Source: Diphasiastrum complanatum (Eukaryota; Streptophyta; Lycopodiopsida; Lycopodiales; Lycopodiaceae). Taken from it: a stretch of DNA of 64,000 nucleotides. The notes under the pieces were generated by a model. That model saw only the letters and a list, made by a program, of their open reading frames with translations, was not told the DNA's origin and searched no databases. The stretch is from NCBI GenBank assembly GCA_029204225.1, contig CM055098.1:23315367-23379366 (forward strand), in the 5' to 3' direction. The translations under genes were made by a program, and so were the position numbers. Below, piece by piece: positions 51,293 through 63,937 of this stretch (the stretch's first letter is position 1; each line of letters starts with the position of its first letter).

Positions 51293-52035
51293 TCATTGTG
51301 TACAAATAGAACACCAAAAATTTTCTTTGGTAGGAAAAGTCTTTGCAAACTTTTCAAATTTCTTGTTCGCTTGTCCATGGAAATCTTCCAATGCTTTGAT
51401 CTTCTCATCAAATTGCGACTGCAACTTTTCCATCTGTTTTTGCTGGTTCTTTCCGAGTTTCTCGAACTCATTGAGCATCATTTTTGCAGTAGCATTAACA
51501 TTCGTTGATGCAATAGTGGTGGATGTCGTAGTGGTCTGCCTTGCTGTATAAGACAACATACTGATATTCGACTCATCGTCTGAATCTTCATCCTCCTCCC
51601 GAATTGCATCATCCATAGCATTTTGCAAAAGTGCGTACTCATTATGGCGTTTCAGCTCACGGCTGATCCTTTTAGGTAAACATGAGAAAAACCACATAAT
51701 TATGGCATTTTTGTTAATCAACTCAGATTCGCACTCAGATTTGAGACGTTTTACCCGTTTAATGTAATCTCAAACCATTTTTCGCTTTTCCATTTTAATT
51801 TTACTTAAAAGTAGAAAAGGGTCTTTCATAAACTTCTGAGGTTTGAATTGTGTGACAAGGGCTCGTTTAAAAGTCTCCCAATCTGTATGTTCAGTTTCAT
51901 CTTGATTATAGTACCAATCTTGTGCTGTGCCTGTTAAGACCATAAAAAAAAACTTAAGTTTATCCTGGGAAATTTTTTTGCCATAGACTTCACAAGATTC
52001 AGAATAGATCTGAATAAATTTAACTGGATCTGTTA
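51293..52035 (-). pseudogene. Ty3/gypsy gag (capsid part), broken
   Basis: The minus strand reads 'DPVKFIQIYSESCEV', 'FFFMVLTGTAQDWYY' and 'DWETFKRALVTQFKP', the conserved Retrotrans_gag core in which an aromatic-rich helix is followed by 'F...F'. A TGA near 51770 follows, where Trp is normally expected ('V-stop-DY' against the usual 'VWEY'). The lower frame (51293-51721) continues with a coiled coil ending near 'FAKTFPTKENF'. The N-terminal part of gag is cut off at about 52040 by an opposite-strand integrase fragment. Confidence 0.75.
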
Positions 52036-52046
52036 ATCCATTTTAT

Positions 52047-52330
52047 TTGGGTGGATCCAAACAAGATGTTCATGATACACATGTTACCCTTGTTTCATTG
52101 TTATCAGGTGCCCGCGAGCTTATTACTCAAGCTAGTATACATTTACAGCATGTTCAACAGTGTTACCAGGCCTCTATAGACAACCATCACCGCCATGTTT
52201 TGTTTCAGCTTGGTGATATGGTTTATCTTCGGCTTCGCTTTGCATGACATCATTTTGTTCAGGGCCATGTTTCTATTGAGAAGATTGCACCACACTACTA
52301 TGGGCCTTACCACATGTGGGAGTGTCTCAT
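52047..52330 (+). pseudogene. Ty3/gypsy integrase C-terminal scrap, opposite strand
   Basis: The plus frame reads 'QASIDNHHRHVLFQLGDMVYLRLRF', which must be read as two parts: 'NHHRHVLFQLGDM' and 'VYLRLRF', the chromatin-proximal end of chromovirus-like integrases. After a stop, 'IAPHYYGPYH' (about 52285-52315) is the GPY motif. It interrupts the minus-strand gag, so it arrived by insertion or rearrangement. Confidence 0.65.
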
Positions 52331-53537
52331 CTAATGACTTATCAGCCATCTTCACAGATTAAATCAAGCAGACAATGAGATTGGATCTAGATTTTCAATC
52401 AAAACTATCTCAAATCAGATCTGCTAGATCTCTTCCACTTGACAAGAATCAAATTTCTATATCATGAGAAAGATTTCGAAATTCAACCAATCGTTACTTT
52501 TCAAAAATGAAAAATTTCTCAGATCAAAATTAGACTGTATCAAATTTGATCCAAAATTTGACAAGGACTTGATCTGGAAAATCAGAATCTAAAAATAAAA
52601 CTAGCAAAAATTCACTCGGCGAAGGTTCAAAGTGCTATTTTTGAAAAAAAAAAAAAAGCTCTCTAATCAAGCTTTCTGACAAATTCTATGGAAATAACCT
52701 TTACCGAACTCTCAGACTCAGAATCTGACACAGATAAAGCTAGGGTAGAATGGGCCAAGGTTTCTGGCACACAAAAACATAGTATCTATAGTTTGACGAG
52801 GGTAGAAATAGAGATTTTCTATGATCTGGATAGGATGAATGTTCATCGAACTCAAAAATAGTATGATCAGGAAACTTGACGAAGGTTCTGGCAAAGAATC
52901 AAGAGTAATACTAGTATTTTTGCAAAAAACAGTCTTTTTTGGCAAAAATATGACAATATGACAACTGATCCTTTGAGAAGCCTTCTATTTCTGATTTAAT
53001 TCTTCGCCGACCTAGCAGTAAATAGATCTTAATCACACCTATGCACAATGAATCGGACGAAGGTTCTTTTTTTGTATTTTTAGGGTTTTGGTGATTTTTT
53101 TGGTGTTTTTTGATGTTTTTTTTTAATGTTTCTGAAAATCTGCTGGAAAGGATTGTTTGCATTTCAAAGTGAACGTTTGTTGATCAAAACCAAAGGTGCC
53201 TGCAACTCGGTGAACGTTTCCTGAAAGAGGGCAAAATGCTATCAACTCTGATGACAATTTTTCTCTCTTTTTGACCAAAATTTGGCAAATTAGACCGATT
53301 TTTGTTGTTTTTTTTTTTGATATCTCAGATCCAAATGGTTCTTAAGATTGGTGATCTATATAGCTTTTCTTGTTTCATAATCAGATTATATTTCAAACAA
53401 GCAAATCCACTCAAATTAGGCAAAATCACTCCCAAACTAACCCTAAATGAAGATTAACACTATTCATGCCACAACAAGATGTCTAATGCAAGCTAACCAT
53501 TCAACAAACATGTTGCAAATTGAAAAATTGGTGTAGC
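52331..53537 (-). other. Gypsy untranslated leader
   Basis: About 1.2 kb with no coding frame between the gag remnant and the primer site. It is rich in T-runs and 'gacgaaggttc'-type phrases. Confidence 0.5.
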
Positions 53538-53555
53538 TCCCCGGCAACAACGCCG
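53538..53555 (-). other. Gypsy primer-binding site, tRNA-Asp type
   Basis: The plus strand 'tccccggcaacaacgccg' matches the 3' end of plant tRNA-Asp at 15 of 18 positions by eye. It lies four bases from the LTR. Confidence 0.75.
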
Positions 53556-53559
53556 AAAT

Positions 53560-53972
53560 TGTAGTGGGTTTTTTTCCTTGCCTATCCTCATCCCAAGATC
53601 TAATCAATCTAGCATCGAGGAGATGAAGTTAGTTGTCACGCGTAGATTCGTTCCCATGAGAGCAATAGTATAGTTCAGATTTCAGCATGAATGGAAGATC
53701 CAAATCTAACTCTAACATCCATTAACCCCTACACATTAACACTACATCCATTAACACTAGATCCACAATGAAGATAGCTTACTCTCTCTCTCTCTCTTTT
53801 CTCCCTCATAAAGTATAAAAACACACAATCCCAATAACAATCAGATCCAACAATTAACAAAACTTAATAAAAGCATGAGAGATGATGCAGAACAAGGACA
53901 TTCATAAATCCATAGATCCCTCTCACTTATTAACTAGGGTTAGGGTCGCCTCGGGATCCGCAAACCCTCCAA
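53560..53972 (-). repeat. Gypsy 5' LTR (413 bp, internally deleted)
   Basis: Ends tgtag...ctccaaca on the plus strand. It is homologous to the reverse complement of 45161-45906, lacking about 330 bp. It heads the minus-strand gypsy element whose gag and protease lie to the left. Confidence 0.85.
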
Positions 53973-54140
53973 CACATTTTATCATATTTTTGATGTTTGA
54001 TCAAGTTCTTATTGAGTTTTCATCTTTTTCATTGAGTAGATACTGATTTTTCTACATTGGCAATGTTGTATGTTGTGTTGACTTTCTAACCAAAGACTAA
54101 GAGACACATTTTGAATCTTAACGGTTTGAAATTATTAACA

Positions 54141-54152
54141 TGATATCAGAGT
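54141..54152 (+). other. Copia primer-binding site, plus strand (decayed)
   Basis: TGATATCAGAGT, two changes from TGGTATCAGAGC. It directly follows an LTR-like end 'attaaca' at 54140. Confidence 0.6.
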
Positions 54153-54543
54153 TCTTGTGTTTCAAGTTATGAAAGTAGCAGCCACATTTATCAAAGATTT
54201 GGAGGAGATACCAATGCTAGATTGATTTCTACTCAAAAATCGAGTTCTTTGCATACGTAGATTGGATCTTTTGTAGGTCAAAAGTCAATATGGGGTTATG
54301 AACTTGAGGAATTCTGATTTCACACATGGCTTACTAGATTTGGGTGATTTTTGATGCATTAGGAAGCTCTCATTAGAGGCTACAAGATTCTATATCAAGA
54401 TTTTTGCAATTGCATGTAGAAATTGGAAGATTCAATTTTTTTTGTGATTTTGTCAAAACCCTAACTTTGATTGGATCTCTATTTTTTTGAAGTTGATGGA
54501 ATTTAATAGAGCGTGTTGAAATCTTAGGAATAGTCAAGATTCT

Positions 54544-54648
54544 ATGTTGGAGAGCAATGATAGGCTTATCTCAATCAACTATTCTACTTGGAAAGTGAGG
54601 ATGGAGTCCTTATTGGAGATGAATGAGTTCATGGAGATATTAATGTAA
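54544..54648 (+). pseudogene. Copia gag start fragment
   Basis: Reads MLESNDRLIS, 'NYSTWKVRMESLLEMNEFME' and then a stop. It is close to the gag at 2147-2596. With the primer site at 54141 and a 390-bp leader it forms the 5' end of a plus-strand copia element, cut off by the gypsy LTR on the left and ending at 54648. Confidence 0.7.
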
Positions 54649-57600
54649 TAAACCTTAAATGTCCATTTAACACAAGTAACGTTTTAAATAATTTATAGAA
54701 CTAAAAGAAAATGGGTTCTAGCCCAACATGCCCTGGGTAAGTGACTCCAACATTTGTGTGCCTCACGGTGCTTAAGGGGATGTCCTAAACCAAGGTTCAT
54801 CATGGAGTAGGTTTTTCCAACACCAACGCGAGTTCAAATTTGTTAAATCCTTTTGTTGAATTCCCTGAGTCCTTTGATGGTTCCATTTGACGAAGCGCTT
54901 TGATGTGTTTTTTCTCCATGAAAGCAATAAGGTTGAAGATAAAAATATTGTAACACCAAAAATATATCTGCAAGTGTATTTCAAGGTGCAGTGTAAACCC
55001 TAAACTGAGCTCTCACACATTTTGGATTCTTGGAGTTCTTGGAGTGCTTTCTCTTGCGATTGATCCAAGTGCTGCCTTCAATCTTGTTCAAGGTTTGGTT
55101 TGAGGTAAGAAACTCTTCCTGTCATCTCCTTGCTATGTTTGAGATCCAAGCTACATTTTTGATCAATCGTTGAGGGCAAACTACTTTGCCTGGCTGCAAC
55201 TTGCACTTTGTTCCTGCCTAGCTTGCACTTTGTTCCTTTGATGTTGCTATGCTAATTGAATAATTTAGAAACTGTTCTTTCCTCACTACAAACTTACTCT
55301 TTAAATTCTCAATCTTTGAGAAACACAATTTACAAGCAGACACTCTCTCTTGTTCCGACAAGTGTTGTTGTATTTTGATCTCTTCTTGTACCTTCTGAAG
55401 AGCAACTTCTTGTTGAGACAACCATTCTTTGAGGCATATATTTTCAACCCGATTCATTGTTTTTGGCAACAAAAAGAAAGCTTTTGTCACCTTCAAGCTG
55501 ATGCATGCACCCAACAAGATGTTTTTGCACTATATGCTTGTCTCTCAACAAGACAGACATCTTTGTAAGTCATAAACTCGAACATGAAAGCTTCAAGTGC
55601 AAGTGAGATGTCTTTGTGCAATGCAGTTATTCTCTCATTCCATCATCATGATACTGAGCCACTCTACTTATTTCATCCGTATGCTCTAATATCATACTCA
55701 GTAATGTTGCGGAAGCAAAACTGTTTCGTTTTCATCTTCGTCTTCTTATTTGCGAACGATTTTGTGTCTTTGAATTTTTTCTTTGCGCGAAAGTTGTTTA
55801 CAGGATTTCAGACACGCGACTACACATCACAGAACACATTCTATTCTGGAAATCAAAACAAATGACAGCACAAGACAGAGAGATGCACAAAAATAGAACG
55901 ACTGTATTATCAGTTTAGTTGTTTTTTAGAGCAAGATCATCAGTGTCTCACTCGTTGGCAGAATGACACTCTGCTCTTTCGTTGTATTCTGCTTGTTGGC
56001 AGACTTTCATGCACAACTATTTTTTCTTTCTGCTCTACTCACTACCTCTCTCTCTCTCGTCTCTTACAAATCTCTCTATTCAGATTATCTTTTTCATTGT
56101 TTTTTTTTATGATCTAGAGAGGATCGTTTTTACCTCCACAGTGTGGAGTTTACAAGATGGCTAAACGTAGAATCACAAGACTAGTTAACGCCAATCAACT
56201 ATTTAGTTAGCCTCTATCATTGCCATTCATTTCAGCTTGGCGTGAAGTCTATGACTCCAAGCTCGTTGAGCTGCCAGCTGACAGCGCAAAAGATTTCCCT
56301 TCATTTGTTTCGTAATCTCCCGTTTGCTTTCGTTCTTTTCGTCTCTTTCGTAGTTTTTCGTTTTGCGCCCCTTTGCGGTTTGCGGTCCTAGAAGTGTGTT
56401 TACGATTCACGAATGATTCGTGAATCATCCGTGCTTCGAGTCAAAGGCACGTTGACTTTCACGAATTGTTCTCGTTTGACCTTCGTTTCTTGTTTGTGCT
56501 GCGACAAAGTTGCAGGAGTTCACCATTTCTGACAATTATGTCCACCACCGTCATTTCAAACTCCATGATCATGAGTTCAATTTCTTCTCCTTTCTTTTCA
56601 AACTTTGATTTACTGTGAAATTTTATTGGCATCGCATCGTATTTTTATTAAATGATACTGCACCTTCTCCATGAAGTCGAGTTGGGCAGTGTGAAATCCA
56701 AATTGTGGGGTAAAAAACACCTATGTGCTCTGGAGATCTACTTTGACATTGTCCAAGCGGTGAATCGGGATTCCCAGGTGCCTCCCATCATTGTAGCATG
56801 GAAAGCTGATCTTTGACACTGTCTGACGCCATTGGTTTATTCGGATCAAATGCCAACGTGGGAAGGCAATCATCCCATTTGAGTAGCAATGGACACCAAT
56901 AGCTAGGGTCCAGAGGGAGAATCTTTGAAGCAAGCAATGTCAGAGGAGATGGAATTGATGAGGTTGAATCTAGCATGGACACTTGAGCCACTCTTTGATG
57001 CCACACAAATGTCAAAAATTGAATACCAGCATAAATATGGCATGATACACTCAAAAATGAAGATATGAGCTGGTTAAGTATAAATCATGAAGAGGCCTAA
57101 GTCATTTTTCGAGAATATATCTCCTAGGTACTTGTCTTATAAATTAAGGGCTAGACCTTTAATAGGAAAAGACATTGCCTTGGATAACCCTTAACCAGTC
57201 GTCCATACAAAACGACTAGTTATGAAAAGACATGTTAAACTAGAGTAACTTTAACTCATAGTTAAGTATACCTCTTATGGTATAGTTGAATGTATTTTCA
57301 GTTTAATTCTTAACTAGACCCTTTGGTGGGAGCGAGTGTGGTCAGACGGTGCGATGTCCCAATTCAAAACTCGAATGCCTTTCTTCTACGTGGTCATGTA
57401 TATTTGTTGGGGGTTCTCACTATCCATTATTATTACTCTATAGTTTTCAGGTTTGTTACTTCAGAGAGTACCAAAATTGGTATTGAACTATCAGACTTTA
57501 ACTACATAGTCCATCTTGTAGTACCAAAAATACACTGTTCTAGAGTGCCAATTTTGGTACTATTTTCCTAATAGATATAGTACCAAACTGGAACTATACG

Positions 57601-57665
57601 GGACACCCAAATATAGCACAAAATTAATACTAGACAAGACAATAGGTTCAAAAGTACGGATACGG
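54649..57665. other. Unassigned region
   Basis: No supportable gene. A 'gag/gtaagaaac' near 55105 looks like a splice donor, and the minus-strand frame at 55218-55517 has coiled-coil character, but neither is enough for a gene call. It contains the inverted-repeat arm at 56645-56800. Confidence 0.35.
56645..56800 (-). repeat. Arm of a diverged inverted repeat with 44905-45075
   Basis: Reverse complement of 44905-45075, with 'ctgcaccttctccatgaag' nearly identical and flanking blocks diverged. Confidence 0.7.
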
Positions 57666-60235
57666 TTTGCAAGCACTGTTTATTGCAGCATACATAAAAA
57701 TAAAAAAACTAACAATTTGTTTATTTTTTGGCCAGATAGTATCACTTGACAGGTCTGCAAATGATGCACAACTTTTCTGCCTCACTGGCCATAGAAAAGA
57801 CGAGCACGACGGAGTGGGTGCAGTCATCAAGAGAACTCTCACTCACGAGGAGTTGAAACTAGATAGCTGGCCCTTGAAATGTGTAGCAGATGTGGTCGCA
57901 TATTTAAAAGAAATATATAGGCCAAAAGGAGAAGGTCACAACTACAGTACAGAAGGGTTTTCTGGTTGGTCAGCAAGGATGAGGTGCAACGTGAGGTAAA
58001 AATGGGATTGTCAGTGCATCAAAGACTCACGTTCACTCCATTGTGTTGAAGGATATTCTCAAGATGGTCCATGCTCACTACGATGTCGCACATTGTCATG
58101 TTTCTACGATTTATGTATTGCAGGGCAATGGAGAAGATGCAGGAACAGACAACACATGGAAGACTAGAAATATTTGTTTATCCATCCATGGAAGAGTGGA
58201 AATATTTGTTTATCCAGCCATTGCTAGAGTTAGAGGCAGCTAGCAGCGACAAAGACGATGACGTTCGAGATAATGATGGTGCTTATGGATCCATGCCAAT
58301 GCATAATGACACCAACATGCCCATGTATGAGGGGAACCCTAATAGTTGCACCAAGATGATGTACCAGACAGCAACAACACAGAAGAATGCATGATGGCAC
58401 AACGGAATTGTTAGAGGAGGGAGAGTAGTTGAAGGCCTATACTATGGCCAAGTCGAAGGCATGAACAATACATACAACTTTCTAGACATAGCCGATAATG
58501 ATCTATTCACACCTAATGAGAGCAATCCAGTTTCCCATGGAGACTATTCCTGGATATCATAACATGTTCCGATTATCCACCGATGTGTATGAGAACATAT
58601 ACAACAGCATGCCTTGCGAAGATGACAACGATCAAGAGGACTTGCTTAACGCTTGAGATCATGATGTAAGTAACCTTTGTGCCTTATATTGATTCATTTG
58701 GTACTTTCATAGTACTCGTTTTCAAACTGATGAGTACCAATTTGGTATTTTGGATCACTTATCTATCAGTACTTTGATTTTTTTGTTTATAAGTTCAGGC
58801 TACGTTTTTTGGTACTATCGGAGTCTCAATTATAGTGCTTTTGGTATTGACTGAAATTGCCTTTTTCATTTGAAAAATAGGTACTTCTTGTTTGAAACTC
58901 AGAAGTACCTGGACATAAATTACAGATTTTCTATTCAGTACTTGAACCAAATTTGTACTATCAAAGTACCAATTTTGGTACATTTGTAAATGTCTGAAAT
59001 TGCACTTAAGTCTCAAAAACAAGTACTTCCTGTGGATCTTTAACACTGTATCCATCTTTAACATCTTTAATACTCCTTCACTCTTAAGCAAAAACTAAAA
59101 ACCATCCAAGGAGCACAAACTATAATTTTAATAAACTCCACCCATACCATCATTCGTAGATCATGCTGGAATATGCATGTGAACAAATACTAGTAATGTT
59201 GCAAGGAGCACAAACCCTGACATCAACTTCTCCTACCCTATCTGTGACTCAAAAATCATGCTGGAATCTAGTTGTGAACATTTACAAGCACCAACATAGG
59301 ATTTACAGGTTGAAGAATGTCTCGGCCTTTCAGCCTTCATCCCAATACATCAAGAGGCTACAAATGAAACTCAAAGCCACTCAAGAATGAAATAGCCATT
59401 CAAATCTATGCAGTACATCGTGTATTGATTTTTGGTATATGTAACATCCCATGCATAGAAAATTAGTTGCAGTCCAAGCTGGGCTATTCAAATCGAATCT
59501 GTAGTGTTCACAACTACAAGGGACATATTGTCCTCGCAGTCGAACAAAGGGTTTCTTCTAGTAAAGGCGATAGGGATTCAATGCGCATGGACCCAACCCA
59601 TGAGCCACAGGTACAAAATTTTTTTCATATACTAGGGGTGCGTTTCAACATTGCACTCTACGGAAGGGTCGAAAGATTATATGGCCAAGCAGTTCTCATA
59701 GTTGTTTTCTAATGACTTGTAGCGTTTATCATCTACAAGTATGGTGTTTGATGTGTCGAACTCTAGCCATAATTTCCATACCTCCCGCAGGTTCTTCAGA
59801 AATACTGGCACCCCCAGTTTATCCTCACTGACGTAAGGAATTTTCTTAAAGTCTTCATGCTAGACCTCACACTTATTTTGGGCAAAAATATTTGTAGAAA
59901 TAAAAGGTAAATATCATACATTACCAAAAACTACCCTCACGGTTTTGAAGGAGCATATAAACAGTACCAAATAATGGTACATAGTACCAAAACAGAGGCA
60001 ATAGGTACTAAACATTAAGAATAAATATCCAAAATAGTTTGAAACAAGTTCAGCTTGGTGCTAAAATAGTACCAAAATTTAGGCAAAATGAGTTTTGACC
60101 TCAATTGACAATTTACCAAAATATGACTAAACTTGTTGAAATCTCACATTAATTTTAACACTAATTGTTCACTGTAAATCCTCACATAGAAAGTACCAAA
60201 TAACCAAATAAAGTATTAAAAGAAGCTATACTTCC
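57450..60235. repeat. Field of GTAC-centred motifs (AGTACCAAA / TTTGGTACT)
   Basis: At least fifteen copies of AGTACC(A) or its complement are scattered in three clusters (57475-57590, 58695-59035, 59955-60200). Similar motifs occur at 40825-41420. Spacing is irregular, so this is not a tandem array. Confidence 0.6.
57709..58060 (+). pseudogene. Possible DNA-transposase C-terminal remnant
   Basis: Across two or three plus frames the product reads 'CLTGHRKDEHDGVGAVIKR', 'LKCVADVVAYLKE', then 'FWLVSKDEVQREVK' and 'DCQCIKDSR..H'. The spacing 'GH.K...DG.GAV.KR' followed by a 'D...V..R' segment and a Cys-containing 'D.RxxH' tail recalls C-terminal parts of some eukaryotic DDE transposases. I cannot name the superfamily. 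Frameshifts near 57975 and a stop near 57999 break it. The call rests on motif recall. Confidence 0.3.
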
Positions 60236-61600
60236 AAATTAAGTCTTTTCAAACCTAAACCATAATTTATGTCATGGCCCTAAATGGTTTGGACCTTTAG
60301 GGAATAATTAAAATCAATGGTAACTTTTTTGTGTACTTACTTTATTTAGTATGCCCATGATTTATGTCAAGTGTTCTCTCCATCAAGCATCTAAATAAGA
60401 GAGAAATTATAGCATGTTTGAAATGACCATACTTTGGTGTAAGCATACTGTTATCCTTTAAAGACAAGAAATTTACATGAAAAACTTAAGTATCAGTCGT
60501 GAATTGATAGAACTAGTTGGTCACATCCATGAATTTGGGATGCTATAACATCACTATATTTTTCCATTGGCTTACTAAACTGCTAAGAGGAATAAATCCT
60601 TCCAAACATATTTTCTAGAAATGCGTTTCACAAACTTCACCTTCACGTGAAGTTTTGGTTTCTTATACAACTTTTGAACTTGAAAATAAAGTTTCTAAAT
60701 AGCCTTAATATGGCATTTTGGGAATTTTGGCATAGCAAGTTGCAATTCGAAGCTTGGAACTCACATGTTTACCTTCAAATGAATTTAACACTAACTAATT
60801 TGTTTAATTATTTTAGTTTAAATCGAGTTAATCTTGACTAATTTATGTGATTGTTGGAGGCAAGTAAATGATCTATTTCCAACAACCTCCGCATTACTTG
60901 TATTGCTTCTAGTTTGTGTCCAGATAAATTATCAAGCTGAGATTATCTATGACTCAATTTTTTGCATTAGTTAATTAGTGTGTCATGTTGACATTTTGGA
61001 AATGAGCTAACTCTTATGATATTAGCAAATAAAAATTTATATTTCATCTTAAAATCTACATTCAATATTTGCATTTACGGAGCAAGGCTGAATATATTAG
61101 GCAAGGCAAGGGCAAGAATACAGCATAACTGTGAGTAATGGAAGTTCATGGTGGCAACCTTGAAGGAGAATCCCCAAACTCCATCCAATTAACATTGTAC
61201 AATTTTAACTAGAATATGGTAATTTGTAAGGGATGCCCATTGCCTAGTAGCAAGGTGGATAAAGGAATGCATAGTAGGAATTTGGATAAAAGAATGCATG
61301 TCATGTGTGATAAAGATTGGTGGAAGTAGATTTGAACTACCTTGACTACCAATATAGCAGTCAAGTCAAACTTCAACATTGACCAAGCCATGTATGTGTA
61401 GCACATGGGCATGAGAGGAGATGAAATCTATAGTATCCTATTTTAGACAAGAATGATATCTTCTTCTTGTTTACGTCCAGAAGTTTACCTTGTTAAATGT
61501 TTTCGTTGTTTTCATGGCATCCATGCTTATCTATGTGTCTCTACATAAATAATTAGTTGTTGTAATGCTAGGCTCTCATGTAGACCTACTAGCTGCTTGC
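60236..61600. other. Unassigned AT-rich region upstream of the 3D-domain gene
   Basis: No supportable gene. It may include distal promoter sequence of the gene starting near 61636. Confidence 0.4.
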
Positions 61601-61604
61601 TTAG

Positions 61605-61613
61605 TATAAAAAG
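61605..61613 (+). promoter_or_regulatory. TATA box
   Basis: TATAAAAAG about 150 bp upstream of the chosen start codon. Transcription would begin near 61635, inside a GA/CA-repeat 5' leader. Confidence 0.7.
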
Positions 61614-61636
61614 GGAGAGAGAGAGGGAGACACGCG

Positions 61637-61662
61637 CACACACACACACACACACACACACA
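61637..61662. repeat. (CA)13 microsatellite in the 5' leader
   Basis: A perfect CA tract just downstream of the TATA box, preceded by a GA-rich run. Confidence 0.9.
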
Positions 61663-61752
61663 ATCCACAACACACTTCTAGGTAGTGATTTGCCATTATT
61701 TACCATGACCTCACACCAACATCCAAGTAACTGCCTTTTCACTCGACTAGGT

Positions 61753-62334
61753 ATGCCTGCCATTCGACTATTTACTTTTTGCCTACTTTTTATGTATTGC
61801 AACTGCCAAATCGTCAAGAAGGCAAAGGTTACATACTACTGGATTGCTGTGGAGTCTGATTTCCCACAAGGATCTGAAGTGGGCATCAAATCTTGCTCCA
61901 CCGGCCAAGTAATTGCCAAAGTGTCGCATGAATATTGGAAAGCTGTCGAACTTGAGGGCTCAGGCCGCCTTATCAACAACAAATACATCAATTGTATGGA
62001 CGACAAATGCCAATGCTTTGAGTTTGTGGAGGGTCCTCTAGGCAGCGAAAACAACATTCTTAAAATCTTTTCATCAATTGCTGCCAATGACATCAGCTTT
62101 GACACAATTGTTTTTGTAAAAGCTTACAAAGACCTCCAACTTCCAAATGGTGAAAAGCACAATGGCTGCTTCCGAGTGGGTGATGTGAGCTGGAGCTTCA
62201 AAGGAAACCAAATTGATGTGTATGTTGAAAGGAAAAAGTACTATGAGTTTATTGACAATAGTTTAAATCACCTTGCAGAGGTCGAGGTGCATATCGGAGC
62301 CACTTGTGAAGTCAAGACCTACAAAAGTATTTGA
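61753..62334 (+). CDS. Secreted 3D-domain (double-psi beta-barrel) protein
   Basis: A single-exon frame of 193 residues. Residues 1-19 form a signal peptide (hydrophobic 'FTFCLLFMYCNC'), and the mature protein starts near Gln19/Ile20. 'TYYWIAVESDFP' (27-38) and 'VELEGSGRLINNKYIN' (65-80) match the N-terminal part of bacterial 3D-domain proteins. 'HNGCFRVGDVSWSFKGNQID' (136-155) matches the 3D core. Candidates for the three conserved Asp are D113, D144 and D155. The mature part has six Cys (48, 81, 86, 88, 139, 185), enough for three disulfides. In bacteria such domains occur in cell-wall lytic enzymes such as MltA. Whether this one cuts anything is unknown. ATG 61753 is preferred over 61705 because it starts the signal peptide cleanly. 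Confidence 0.8.
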   Translation: MPAIRLFTFCLLFMYCNCQIVKKAKVTYYWIAVESDFPQGSEVGIKSCSTGQVIAKVSHEYWKAVELEGSGRLINNKYINCMDDKCQCFEFVEGPLGSENNILKIFSSIAANDISFDTIVFVKAYKDLQLPNGEKHNGCFRVGDVSWSFKGNQIDVYVERKKYYEFIDNSLNHLAEVEVHIGATCEVKTYKSI

Positions 62335-63287
62335 GCTACTAGCTCGGTTTAAAGATGTTGCTCATTTCATTTCTCTCTCAAGTGAGGATGACTCAATATC
62401 TACTAGAGTGCTATATGTGGCACCTCATGCATGGTAGGTATGTATGAAAGGAGAAAAAAATGGTCATGATATGTTTGCAAAATAATAATCAAGTATGACA
62501 TAAATCAGTAAGTTTATTATTATAAAAATATGTGAGGACAAGCCTCATAATGAATTTCAAGTTGTAGAAGGTTTTCAACACCACAAGGTCATGATGATCT
62601 TGATGGTTGCATTGGGCTCAATGCATGGTGAAGTGGTTGCTATTGTATATATTGCTATTAGACTTTGACATCTTTTTTGTTTTGTGGATATTCATCTTTT
62701 ATTTTTCTCATTACATTTATGTACACATTTAAATACTAAATCATTGCAATGATTACTCTTGTTGCAACAAAAAGTGTCATCAACCTTGAATTTTTCTCTT
62801 CCAACACAATGTCCAAGATAGTATTTTTGTTTATTCAACGACTTGTAAGTCACTTTATGAAAGATTTTTTTTTTTTGTTCGCAAGGATCCCAATCATAAT
62901 CATCAAAAGAAGGCAATGTTTATAGTTAATTTGCAATATTTTTTATACTACAATTTAAAGCTATAAAAGCAAATTCAATTATGGGTTCAAATGTGGAGTT
63001 ATAGACTTGAGCATTGCTTGACATGTTTAGAATGCAAAATCTTTGGAAACGAGTCGAAATCCTAAAACAGAGTAACCATTTAGTTGTTTTGTAATTTTCT
63101 TTTCTGAAAAACATGCTTTTTCAAGTACAAATTCTCATGGTAATAATTCATACAAATGGGAACTATTTGGCATGTTCTCTAGAGTCCACTAAAATTCATT
63201 GTATTTCAGTATGTTTTACATCGGCTCATAATGCAAAGGCACAACTTTCTCATAATGAAAAGATGTTGTGTTTCGTTTTTTTTTCTT
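62335..63287. other. 3' flank of the 3D-domain gene and intergenic DNA
   Basis: The first ~200 bp are probably 3' untranslated sequence, with AATAA-type signals near 62480. The rest is AT-rich with no convincing gene. Confidence 0.4.

Positions 63288-63937
<650 letters not shown>

Noticed and set aside
55218-55517. 99-codon minus frame with coiled-coil character
   Set aside because: No recognised motif, no homologous copy in the window and no clear gene structure around it.
62692-62916. 74-codon Cys-rich minus frame downstream of the 3D-domain gene
   Set aside because: Seven Cys are suggestive, but there is no signal peptide, the frame crosses a poly-T run, and nothing supports expression.
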